Source: Archaeoglobus sp. JdFR-37
GTDB taxonomy: Archaea > Halobacteriota > Archaeoglobi > Archaeoglobales > Archaeoglobaceae
Assembly (NCBI GenBank): GCA_002010215.1
Contig: MTMY01000047.1
Span: forward strand, 62,001-126,000
Length of the DNA stretch: 64,000 bases
Reading direction: 5' to 3'
Positions 28,173-37,200 of the stretch are shown here, one piece after another; positions within the stretch are counted from its first letter, which is position 1, and every line of letters starts with the position of its first letter. The translations under genes were made by a program, and so were the position numbers. The notes under the pieces were generated by a model. That model did no database searches. It had not been told where the DNA came from and saw only the letters and a list, made by a program, of their open reading frames with translations.

Positions 28173-28844
28173 TCACCCCCTCGCATACCAATAAAACATT
28201 CCAAAGACCAGAAACACCGTAAACACCACTGTCAGCACCCAGTAAACGAGCCATGCGTCAAAGCTTTCGTACCACCTCACTGCATTCTTATCGAAGCTGG
28301 AGGCAAAGCTATAGTCATTGTCTTTCATAGGTGGCCAGTTGTTGGTGTTCAGATCTTTCAGATAGAGCATCCAAGCAGTCAGGGCATCGATTTCTTCATC
28401 TGACAAGTGGAAGGGCATGAACTTGGTTCCAGCGTAGGCAGAGAGCAGGGATTTGATATTGTCTCCATCTCCAGCCTTTCTGGCAACGTATGTCAGTTCG
28501 GGAGCATAGTATGCTCCATTACCCACGATAGTGTGGCAGCCCATGCAGTTGTAGTCGATGGCCACCTTCCACCCCTCGAGAGCAGTTGAACCTCTATAGG
28601 TTATAACCTCTGGGTCTGGGTTTCTCCCAGGATCAATGGACAGTGGCGTCAGTATCACAATCAGTAGAATGGCGAAGGCCACCATGAACTTTCCAAGCCT
28701 CTCGAAGGGTATTTCCTCCGCTTCAGCCCTCTTTGCCTTTCTGGCATAATGGACGTACAGAATCAATGCCGCTGCTATTCCCGCTATAAAGGCACTGAAA
28801 AAGAATATTTCATAGGCGTACGTCATGGTGTAATTTTTATTCAT
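28173..28844 (-). CDS. norC: NorC-like cytochrome c subunit of nitric oxide reductase, three-helix variant
   Basis: 223 residues. Two N-terminal membrane helices (about 9-28 and 47-66), a cytochrome c domain with NCMGCHTIVGNGAYYAPEL, matching the NorC pattern C-x-G-C-H-T-x2-G-x-GAY, a probable distal Met in TKFMPFHL, and a C-terminal helix (about 195-220). Ordinary NorC has a single N-terminal anchor, so two extra helices are unusual. It passes electrons from cytochrome c to NorB. First gene of the nor operon; the promoter carries the duplicated palindrome described at 28861 and 28915. Confidence 0.88.
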   Translation of the reverse strand: MNKNYTMTYAYEIFFFSAFIAGIAAALILYVHYARKAKRAEAEEIPFERLGKFMVAFAILLIVILTPLSIDPGRNPDPEVITYRGSTALEGWKVAIDYNCMGCHTIVGNGAYYAPELTYVARKAGDGDNIKSLLSAYAGTKFMPFHLSDEEIDALTAWMLYLKDLNTNNWPPMKDNDYSFASSFDKNAVRWYESFDAWLVYWVLTVVFTVFLVFGMFYWYARG

Positions 28845-28860
28845 AATTAATTTCTTAATT

Positions 28861-28880
28861 TTCCCTAAAATTTAAGGGTA
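28861..28880. promoter_or_regulatory. Operator copy 1, at the norC transcription start
   Basis: TTCCCTAAAATTTAAGGGTA, an imperfect palindrome. It covers the expected norC start of transcription, since the minus-strand TATA-like element is at about 28887-28896. A near copy lies 54 bp away. A bound repressor here would block norC. Confidence 0.6.
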
Positions 28881-28886
28881 TAATCC

Positions 28887-28896
28887 TTTTAAATAT
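28887..28896 (-). promoter_or_regulatory. TATA box of norC operon
   Basis: ATTTAAAAGG-type element on the minus strand, about 48 bp before the norC ATG, giving a leader of roughly 20 nt. Confidence 0.4.
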
Positions 28897-28914
28897 CAGT
28901 TTTCGGTCACAATC

Positions 28915-28934
28915 TTCCCTAAAATTTACGGGAA
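28915..28934. promoter_or_regulatory. Operator copy 2, upstream of hemerythrin promoter
   Basis: TTCCCTAAAATTTACGGGAA, palindrome with arms TTCCC and GGGAA. It differs from copy 1 at few positions and abuts the TATA-like GATATACTTA at 28940-28949 of the hemerythrin gene. Confidence 0.6.
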
Positions 28935-28966
28935 ATGGTTGATATACTTAACAGTGTTAAATTTGA

Positions 28967-29467
28967 ATGGTGTCGGGTATGGTTGAGCTTGACCCAATTG
29001 CAGAATTTAGAGAAGATCATAGAAAGGTGAGAGATGGATTGCTTGGGCTTGCAGATGCCCTTGAATCCAAGAATATTGGAAAAGCGGGAGAAATCCTTGG
29101 AGAGTTGAACAATTTGCTTGGGCCTCACTTCAGATTTGAAGAAGAAGCTTTGTACCCAGCCCTCAGGAGATTTTTAGGTGAATATGTGGATGAACTTTTG
29201 AAAGAGCATGATGGGGCGATAGAAGCAGCAAAAGAGCTTGCAAGATTGATCGGAAAAGGTGAAATTGGAGATGATGAGGCAAAGGAGGCTGCCAGCAAAA
29301 CAAGAGCACTTTTGGTGCATGTTTCTAACTGTGATGGATTAGCTATACTGGCTGAGAGGCTTGATGCTGCTGAAATTCAGAATCTTGGCAGAAAATTTGC
29401 TGAAATTAGAGATGAAGGAATCCCATTACTCGACTGGGCTGAGAAAATCAGGAAAAAGGGATCTTGA
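28967..29467 (+). CDS. Hemerythrin-like HHE-domain protein
   Basis: 166 residues. Four-helix bundle with iron-ligand motifs FREDHRKVRDGL (His), GPHFRFEEEALYPAL (His and Glu) and LLKEHDGAIEAA (His), and a later LVHVSNCDGLAILAE. Such proteins bind O2 or NO or repair iron centres (family knowledge); RIC/YtfE-like NO-damage repair fits the position opposite norC. TATA at 28940-28949 places the start of transcription near the first ATG, so the message is likely leaderless; ATG 28979 is an alternative. Confidence 0.8.
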   Translation: MVSGMVELDPIAEFREDHRKVRDGLLGLADALESKNIGKAGEILGELNNLLGPHFRFEEEALYPALRRFLGEYVDELLKEHDGAIEAAKELARLIGKGEIGDDEAKEAASKTRALLVHVSNCDGLAILAERLDAAEIQNLGRKFAEIRDEGIPLLDWAEKIRKKGS

Positions 29468-29889
29468 TGAGCAACAATCTTGCCATAATTTTTCATAGCG
29501 GAACATATGATCGGGTCAATCACGGATTGTCCTTAGCTTTAGCCTCTCTGGCCATGGGAAATAAGGTGAGGATGTTCTTTACCCACCTTTCTCTGAAATA
29601 CCTGATCAAAAACGAGTCAGAATCAGATTTTATGGCCCTTCTTACCTTCAGTGAAGATGATGAGTATTACAAAACCAGATTCGAGAACTTTCTAAGGGAA
29701 GGCCATATCCACAGCATTCAGGAGTTACTAAAGGAGTGCAAAACCCTGAAAGGGGAGATTTACGTTTGTGCAGCGTCGATGGCCCTTCTAAACATCACAA
29801 GGGATGAGCTTATTCCTGAAGTAGACAAGACAGCTGGCATAACCACCTTCCTGTCAGAGGTTAACGGTTTTCAGATTTTGTTTATTTGA
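29467..29889 (+). CDS. DsrE/DsrF-like sulfurtransferase-fold protein
   Basis: 140 residues. NNLAIIFHSGTYDRVNHGLSLA starts a Rossmann-like fold and EIYVCAASMALLNITRDEL holds the conserved Cys position seen in DsrE-family sulfur carriers. The ATG shares one base with the hemerythrin TGA, so the two are co-translated. A role in sulfur transfer or thiol chemistry under NO stress is an inference from context only. Confidence 0.72.
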   Translation: MSNNLAIIFHSGTYDRVNHGLSLALASLAMGNKVRMFFTHLSLKYLIKNESESDFMALLTFSEDDEYYKTRFENFLREGHIHSIQELLKECKTLKGEIYVCAASMALLNITRDELIPEVDKTAGITTFLSEVNGFQILFI

Positions 29890-30068
29890 TTTTACCTGAT
29901 TTTACTAAAATCTGTTTTGAAATCCTTTTTGAACCTCTGAAGGGAGTTTCACAATCTTATAATCTTAAACCCAATTACTTTAAATCTCCTACCATCATCA
30001 AATCTACTCCAAGAAAGTTGTAATATCAGAAATCTGAAAACTGGAAAAATTCGAGAAAAAAATTATGG

Positions 30069-31388
30069 TCAATGTATCTCGCTTCCGTATCTCTTTTTCA
30101 GCATGAAGGATATTGTTATGGATATCAGTGCTAGAGCCACGTAAACAACAAAACCTCTGGCGTATCCTAGCTCTCCGAACATATCCACGAAAACTCCTAG
30201 GATTGGTGGAACTACGAATCCTCCGAAGGCGCCCAGACCACCGACCCATCCGCTTGCACCTCCAACAGCCTCTGGCACATATTTGGCTACGAGCTTGAAC
30301 ACTGCAGCGTTGGCTATGCCCATTCCAGCACCGATGAAAATTTCTCCGATTAAAGCGGGACCGAAGCTTGTGGAGAACATTAGTATTGCGGCTCCAATTA
30401 GAACTAGGGAGAAGCTCATTATTGCTGTTCTCTCTCCACCCATTCTGTCACTGAGATGCCCACCGTAAACTCTGATAAAGGATGCCAGCAATGAAAAGCC
30501 GACGCCACCAAGAATGCCGGCAGTCCTTATGTCAAAGCCGTGAAAAAGTCGCCAATAAGTGGGGAACCAGGTGGTCAGAGCCAGGAAACCACCGAAGGAT
30601 GTGAAGTAAAGAGCAACAAGAGCCCAGGTTCTGCTAATCCTTGCAGATATCTTGAGGGCATCGATGAGAGTCCCTGAAGGGAACAACTCTTGGCCAAGTT
30701 GCTTTGCAACACTGACTGCCTCATCTCTCGGCACACCCTTCTTTCTTAGCTGGAAATAGTAGGCATCATGGGCAATTATGGCGTAGATAATTGTTCCTGC
30801 CAGTAAAAACAGGAACCATGCAGCATAAGCGCCTGCAAGCCCTAAAGCAGCCAGTGCAAAGGGAATTATCAGAGTAAAGAAGCCTGGAGCAGTGTTCCCA
30901 AGTCCGGCATAGGTGCCCAAAGCCCAACCCTGTCTTCTCTGGGGGAACCAGTAGGAGGTCTGAGGGATGCCAACTGAGAATGTGGCAACTCCACACCCGC
31001 TCAGAGCCCCGAACAGAAGGATGAATGGATACATCTCCATTGTGAGATTATCTGGGTAGTATGCAAATAGTATTGCTGTAAGTCCTGCCATACCTATTAC
31101 AGACAGCGATAGCAGCGTTAGTAGAGGTTTCTTGCCACCAACCTTGTCAACCCATGCACCGAATGGAATCCTGAGTAAGGAACCGGTCAGCTGGGGTATT
31201 GCCACAAGCAATCCCAGCATGGCTCCAGAAAGCCCCATCACATCCTTGAACTCCTTGGCGGTTGGCCCGTAGAGGGCGACAGCAGCAAAGCCGACGAAGA
31301 ATCCAAGAGTTGCAGCTATCAGTCCTTCAGTTGGATTTCCTTTTAGCCCATATTTATTTTTCAGCTCCTCAACACTAATTTCCATCAT
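30069..31388 (-). CDS. narK: NarK-type nitrate/nitrite transporter (MFS)
   Basis: About 439 residues, 12 membrane segments. Nitrate-signature glycine-rich stretches are seen in SGCGVATFSVGIPQTSYWFP and GAGMGIANAAVFKLV followed by GWVGGLGAFGGFVVPPI; the MFS loop motif is GAWVDKVGGKK. It brings in nitrate and/or exchanges it for nitrite, needed because NarG faces the cytoplasm here. ATG 31388 has AGAGGTGG a few nt upstream. It follows narI after about 97 bp on the same strand and probably belongs to the nar operon. Confidence 0.9.
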   Translation of the reverse strand: MMEISVEELKNKYGLKGNPTEGLIAATLGFFVGFAAVALYGPTAKEFKDVMGLSGAMLGLLVAIPQLTGSLLRIPFGAWVDKVGGKKPLLTLLSLSVIGMAGLTAILFAYYPDNLTMEMYPFILLFGALSGCGVATFSVGIPQTSYWFPQRRQGWALGTYAGLGNTAPGFFTLIIPFALAALGLAGAYAAWFLFLLAGTIIYAIIAHDAYYFQLRKKGVPRDEAVSVAKQLGQELFPSGTLIDALKISARISRTWALVALYFTSFGGFLALTTWFPTYWRLFHGFDIRTAGILGGVGFSLLASFIRVYGGHLSDRMGGERTAIMSFSLVLIGAAILMFSTSFGPALIGEIFIGAGMGIANAAVFKLVAKYVPEAVGGASGWVGGLGAFGGFVVPPILGVFVDMFGELGYARGFVVYVALALISITISFMLKKRYGSEIH

Positions 31389-31485
31389 TTTCACCACCTC
31401 TTTACAACTCCTTCACATTCCTGCATTCCTTCCATCATTCCTCTTCATCATTCCCTCCATATTCCAATATCCAGGTCTCACGATC

Positions 31486-32166
31486 TCACTTCCCCAGTTG
31501 CTTCTCTCTCCTTACCCACCTGTAAAGAATCGGCGGGTCTTTCAAGTAATCCAGTGGAAGGAACAGAAAGTGTACCAGTTTTGTGAAGGGCAGTACTGCC
31601 AGAATCAGAAAGGCTCCAGCCACATGTAATTTGAACACCAGTGGGAGTCCGGAAACAAAACCTATTTGAGGGTTCAGAGTCAGCAGCGAGTACAGCCAGG
31701 GAACAGCTGTATGGAGGTACCATTCCATCCCCCACCTGACAAAAAGCCCCATGTAAACTCCAGTTGCTGCCTGAAGAAGTATGAGCAAGAGCAGTACCCA
31801 GTCCGCATAGCTGGTAACAGCTCTGACGACGCCTGAAAATCTCCGCACGAGCAGTATAATACTTCCAAAAAGAGTCATCAGACCGAGACCTAAAGCTATG
31901 CTTTCCAGAGCGATGAGAGCTGATAAATCGGACAGCAAGGACTGGATAGTTGAGGGGAAAAGAAAACCTATAATGTGGCCGGCAAGAATCAGTACCACAC
32001 CATAGTGCCAGGGAATACTACCCCAGTACAGACTCCTCCTCTCCAAAAACTGTGTGGAAAATGTACTCCAGTCCAGCCTGTTGGAGAAGTAGCGGTATGG
32101 TGTCACGAAGATTGCGAGAGCTATAGCAAAATACGGCAGTACAGCAAAAATCAGAACATCGAGCAT
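31486..32166 (-). CDS. narI: Respiratory nitrate reductase gamma subunit NarI
   Basis: 226 residues with five membrane segments. The four heme b ligands fit the pairs PWHYGVVLILAGHIIGF (helix II) and KLHVAGAFLILAVLPFTKLVHFL (split here; helix V), as in the bacterial enzyme. It oxidises menaquinol at the outer side and feeds NarH, contributing to proton-motive force. Overlaps the narJ 3' end by 16 bp. Confidence 0.93.
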   Translation of the reverse strand: MLDVLIFAVLPYFAIALAIFVTPYRYFSNRLDWSTFSTQFLERRSLYWGSIPWHYGVVLILAGHIIGFLFPSTIQSLLSDLSALIALESIALGLGLMTLFGSIILLVRRFSGVVRAVTSYADWVLLLLILLQAATGVYMGLFVRWGMEWYLHTAVPWLYSLLTLNPQIGFVSGLPLVFKLHVAGAFLILAVLPFTKLVHFLFLPLDYLKDPPILYRWVRREKQLGK

Positions 32167-32765
32167 TTTATCACCCCCTTACCTAGGTTTCTCCCATTTT
32201 TTGGATTTTCACCACCACCTGAACCAACATCTGCATCAGAAATGCATAAAATATATGAGAGGAGAATAGGCTGCCTGTAGGGAGTATCCTTCTTCTCCAC
32301 TTTTCTCCGCATCTTATTTAGCCCATCTATTACGAAATTAACAATAAACTCTTTTCTATCCTCTCTTCCAAGGTAGGATAGAAAATCCATGATAACGGAA
32401 ATGTGGTCGGGCAACTCATTTTTGGGCACTTCAAAGCCGTGAATTCTGTAGATTTCCTTAAGCTTCACCATGTATTCTCCTTTTTTATAACTTTCACCAT
32501 ATAAATAATGTGAGATGTATGGTGGGCAGAGGGGAAAGATATCAAAGGTCCTGACGTATTCCTCCTGCACTTCCCACAGCTCAGAGGTATTCAGAAATTC
32601 TGCGAACTCGTCTAGCAGTTGTTCAGTATAGATTTCGTTTATAAGATATGACAGCCTCTCTACAGACTTTTTCAGCTCTGAAATATCTCTGGGATCTCTG
32701 AGATATTGAAAAAGAGTCGAGAGAAGTCTGTAGCACTCAGCCCTTGAATCTGCCGACTCCCTCAT
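32151..32765 (-). CDS. narJ: Nitrate reductase assembly chaperone NarJ
   Basis: 204 residues, all-helical TorD/NarJ family: CYRLLSTLFQYLRDPRDI, a central EYVRTFDIFPLCPPYISHYLYG and PNELPDHISVIMDFLSYL-like segment. Binds NarG during molybdenum-cofactor insertion and membrane docking. It overlaps narH by 4 bp (ATGA). The C-terminal 25 residues are glycine/asparagine-rich and look unconserved, possibly because the coding sequence also carries the narI ribosome-binding site. Confidence 0.88.
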   Translation of the reverse strand: MRESADSRAECYRLLSTLFQYLRDPRDISELKKSVERLSYLINEIYTEQLLDEFAEFLNTSELWEVQEEYVRTFDIFPLCPPYISHYLYGESYKKGEYMVKLKEIYRIHGFEVPKNELPDHISVIMDFLSYLGREDRKEFIVNFVIDGLNKMRRKVEKKDTPYRQPILLSYILCISDADVGSGGGENPKNGRNLGKGVIKCSMF

Positions 32766-34219
32766 AATCCTCCCCTCGGCTTGGCAATTATACCAAACCC
32801 TCTACCACCCCTCCTTTCATCAGATGGGGCAACATCTAGGTACTCCCTGTGCAAGGACGGTATTGTGTAGCGTTCATGGTAACTTGCGACGGTGAAAAGG
32901 CGATAAAGTCTCTCTGTTGCGCCAGTATCTAGGGATGCTTTCCTCAAAATCTGTTCATCTGGACTCTCTCCCAAATTTTTCGCCCTCATATATGCTCGCA
33001 ACGCAATCAGCTTCTGAAGGGCGTCAACCACCACGTCTTCATTTCCAGCTGAAAACAGCTTGGATAGGTATCTGACGGGAACTCTCAGGTGCTCCATATC
33101 TGGAATGGCTTCATGGTCTTCCACATCATAGGCTATTCTCTGGGTCGCCAGTACAGGTGAGAGTGGTGGTACATAGAATGTCATGGGCATTGTTCTGAAT
33201 TCTGGATGGAGAGGCAGAGCAACTTCGAACTCTCTAATCAGAGCATAGGCTGGAGATTTGATTGCAGCATCAAGCCAGCTGTCCGGTACCCCATTCTCTT
33301 TTGCAGCTCTTCTTATCATTTCATCCTTTGGATCTAGAATTATTCTCCTCTGGGCTTCGACAAGCTCCTCGTCTCGGACTTTCAAAGCCACATCCAGTCT
33401 GTCAGCATCATAGAGGATCACTCCCACATATCGAATTCTTCCAACGCAACTATGGGCGCATGCGTTCGCCTGGGCAGTTTCAGTCCGAGGATAGCAAAAA
33501 ATGCATTTCTCCGACTTGCCAGTGTTCCAGTTATAGTAAACCTTCTTGTATGGACAGGCAGATACACAAAATCGCCATCCTCTGCATGTGTTCTGGTCAA
33601 CAAGCACGATTCCGTCTTCTCCACGCTTGTAGATGGCGCGCTGTGGGCATGCTGCAACACATGCCGGATTTAGGCAGTGATTGCAGATTCTGGGAAGGTA
33701 GAACATGAACAGCTTTCCGAAACTGCTTATGATTCTCCTTTCATCCAAATTAACATCGTTTTCTGCATAGAGGGGGGAGCCGCTCAGATCATCGTCCCAG
33801 TTGGGGCCGAATTCTATGTCTATTTTCTCTCCTGAGATGAGAGACACCGGTTCTGCAACAGGCTGGTCATCTGCCTCAGGTGCATTGTAGAGGTTAGCAT
33901 AATCGTATGTCCAGGGATGATAGTAATCCTCTAGCTTTGGCATGTAAGGCTGGTAGAATATGTTGAGGAGGGTTGAGAACTTACCAAAGGCTCTGAGCTT
34001 GACGTAATTCCCCTTAAGTACCCATCCGCCTTTGTACTTTCTCTGATCCTCCCAGAATTTCGGATACCCGGCTCCAGGCTTTGTCTCAACATTGTTCCAC
34101 CACATGTATTCCGCTCCCCTCCTGTCACTCCAGATGTTCTTGCAAGCTATGCTGCAAGTGTGACAGCCAAGGCATTTGTCCAGATTGAAGACCATAACAA
34201 GCTGAGCTCTCACATCCAT
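32762..34219 (-). CDS. narH: Respiratory nitrate reductase beta subunit NarH
   Basis: About 485 residues with four Fe-S clusters: NLDKCLGCHTCSIACKNIW, RICNHCLNPACVAACP, NTCRGWRFCVSACPYKK, and EKCIFCYPRTE with NACAHSCVGR. The Trp in CRGWRFC replaces a Cys, giving one 3Fe-4S cluster, as in bacterial NarH. Passes electrons from NarI to NarG. ATG 34219 is preferred to GTG 34228 since GGAGGTGAT sits just upstream; the upstream narG stop overlaps this site. Confidence 0.95.
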   Translation of the reverse strand: MDVRAQLVMVFNLDKCLGCHTCSIACKNIWSDRRGAEYMWWNNVETKPGAGYPKFWEDQRKYKGGWVLKGNYVKLRAFGKFSTLLNIFYQPYMPKLEDYYHPWTYDYANLYNAPEADDQPVAEPVSLISGEKIDIEFGPNWDDDLSGSPLYAENDVNLDERRIISSFGKLFMFYLPRICNHCLNPACVAACPQRAIYKRGEDGIVLVDQNTCRGWRFCVSACPYKKVYYNWNTGKSEKCIFCYPRTETAQANACAHSCVGRIRYVGVILYDADRLDVALKVRDEELVEAQRRIILDPKDEMIRRAAKENGVPDSWLDAAIKSPAYALIREFEVALPLHPEFRTMPMTFYVPPLSPVLATQRIAYDVEDHEAIPDMEHLRVPVRYLSKLFSAGNEDVVVDALQKLIALRAYMRAKNLGESPDEQILRKASLDTGATERLYRLFTVASYHERYTIPSLHREYLDVAPSDERRGGRGFGIIAKPRGGL

Positions 34220-34224
34220 GGCTA

Positions 34225-37200
34225 TCACCTCCTCAGCTTCTTTACAACAACGTAGGTGTCCCTGTTCACACCTGTCGGCCCCCAGTAGTTGAAGTAGTAG
34301 CTAAACTGGGCATAGCCTCCAACCATCAGAATTGGCTTTAGGCGGGTCCTAGTAACGCTGTTGTGTACTCCGCCTCTCCTCCCAGTTTTCTTGGACTTAG
34401 GTATGTAGAGTGTCCTTTCTGGAGCATGGTACATTATGGCCATTCCTCTGGGGACTCTGGCAGACACAACGGCTCTACAGACAATTACACCGTTGCTGTT
34501 ATATACTTCAACCCAGTCGTTATCGTTTATTCCGGCAGTTCTGGCATCCTCATCGTTTATCCAGACCACCTGACCGCCTCTGGATATTGTAAGCATTCTC
34601 AGATTGTCGTAATAAGTGGAATGAATGCTCCACTTCCCATGAGGTGTTATGAAATTCAGAATAAGGCCTTCATCACCCTCTATCTCGTCCAGCATCCTTG
34701 GACTTATTTTAGGCTTGAATGTTGGCAGCATTTCATAGAAAGCGAGATAATAGGGATGATCTAAGTAGAGCTCCTGTCTTCCGCTAAGCGTTCTCCAAGG
34801 TATTTCATATTCCACATTCAGGGTATATGGTGCATAAGTTCTTCCGTCGTTTATGTTCCCACTCCAAACTGGGCTGGTTATAATGCGTTTTGGCTGAGCC
34901 TTAACGTCTTCGAACGTTATCCTATAGCTCCGATATGGCTCCACTATCTGGCTTAAAGGCTTTCCTATTTTCTTTTCCAGGTTCTTGAATCCTCTGTAGC
35001 TTATCTCACCATTTGTTTCGGGAGCGAAGGTAAGAATGATGTTAGCCACGGTCACATCTTCCTCGAGAGAGACGTATCTGTTGCCATTCCATTCAATCGT
35101 TGGAAATTCATTGAGAATTTCCTCGTAAATATCGCTGGCATCCCAACTAACGCCGTGGGCACCTAGAGTTTTTATTCCTGGCCCGAGAGTGATGAAGCGT
35201 TTATAGAGATTGGCATAATCCCTCTCCACGATTATAAGTTTGGGCATAGTTTTGCCTGGTATGGCCTCACATTGACCGAGTTTCCAGTCCTTAACGTCAC
35301 TCTGTGTTAGTTCTTCCGGTGTGTCGTGTAGCAGGGGTGCCATTATTACATCTTTGACAGGCTTCGGGAAGTGTTTCGATGCCAGTTCGCTGAACTTCTT
35401 TGCTATAAGCTTGAAAATTTCCCAGTCAGATTTTGCTTCCCAAGCAGGTGATGTAGCCCCTCCCAAGCAATTTATGAACGTGTGGAGGTCCGTTGACTGA
35501 ATATCGTTCTTCTCATACCAGTGAGCTGCTGGCAGGACGATATCTGAATAGACGGCAGTTGAATCCATCCTGAAGTTAAGATCAACTATGAGGTCAAGCT
35601 TTCCTTCTGGCGCATCTCTCCATACTACTTCGCTGACAAAGTCCTTTGCAACTTCTCTCGCCATTACGTTGCTGTTTGGAGCTCCAACAAAATGCTTCAG
35701 GAAGAACTCATGACCTTTCGGGCTTGAACCTATGGCATTTCCTCTCCAGATGAACCAGATTCTTGGCCAGTTCTCTTCGGCATCAGGGTCTTCGATAGCA
35801 AACTTCAACTTACCTTCCTTCAATTTGTCCACAATCCATTTTCTCACTTCATCGTCACTCTTTGCTCCCTCTTTCTGGGCTTCCTCTACCAATTTTAAGG
35901 GGTTCTCGTTGAATTGTGGATAGAAGGGCAACCATCCTAGGCGAACTGCCTTGACGTTGTAATCTATTGTGTGCTCAGGCAACCCATCTCCATCAACGGG
36001 TTCAATGTAACTGCACCTGTCGTACCTCCACTGGTCGGTGTGGACATAGTAGAAACTCGGGGAGTTCTGGAGGCGTGGTGGTTTCACCCAGTCCTGAGCA
36101 AAAGCAACGACAGCCCACGAAGCAACTGGAGCCACCTTCTCCTGACCAACGTAATGGGCTAACCCCCCACCATTTTTGCCTACACTTCCTGTAAGTATCA
36201 GAGCTGTTATAACAGCCCTGTAATTCAGGTCGTTGTGGAACCAGTGATTCAGACCTGGGCCGATGATAGCTAAGTTTCGCCCCTCAGTCTTCTCTCCATT
36301 CTCAGCCCATTCTCTGGCTATTTTGATTACAGTCCTTCTGCCAACTTTAGTATACTTCTCTTGCCATGCTGGTGTGAAGGGTTTATTATCGTCGTAGCTT
36401 TCAGGATAGTCCCCTGGCAGGCCCCGAGAAATGCCGAGATGTGCTGCCAGTAAATCGAAGACTGTTGTAACAACTACTTCCCCTTCCTTAGTTTTTACAA
36501 CCTTTGCAGGAACGCCTCGTATACTCTCACCGTATTCGTCATAATAAAATCTCACCATTACTGTTTCTTCACCCATTAGACTGAGTTTTACGTCTATCTC
36601 TTCTCCATCTACTGCGTCCTTCATTTCCAGATTCCATTTACCTTCAATACTGCTCCATCTGAAGCCGATGCTTCCGTAGGGTATTCTGACCTCTCCATTG
36701 TCGTCTATTACACAGAGAATCCATTCAGCATTCTCAAGTACTTCACCCTTCTCAATTTCAGATGCCCTCAGAAAGCGATCCGGGACGTAAACATCTCCAT
36801 CTTTTCTAAGTTTTACTAGGAACGGCATATCTGTGTATTTCTTGGCGTATTCTAGGAAGTATGGAGTCTCTTTCTCGAAATAAAACTCTTTCATAATGAC
36901 ATGGTTGGCAGCCATCCAGAAGGCAGCATCATGTCCCTGTTCAACTGGTACCCATACGTCTGCATACTTGCTGACTTGGCTGTAGTCTGGAGAGAACACA
37001 ACAACTTTTGCACCTCTATATCTGGCTTCAGAAAGATAGTGGGTGTCAGGCGTCCTGGTCATATTCAGGTTGGAGCCCATTATGGCTATGAATCCGGCAT
37101 TGTACCAGTCAGCTGACTCGTTAACGTCGGTCTGCTCACCCCATATTTGCGGTGAAGCTGGTGGTAAGTCGCAGTACCAGTCATAAAAGCTTAGGCAGAC

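Noticed and set aside
28967..29467. Reading the hemerythrin-like protein as a rubrerythrin or ferritin
   Set aside because: The His/Glu pattern follows the HHE hemerythrin order and lacks paired ExxH ferritin motifs.
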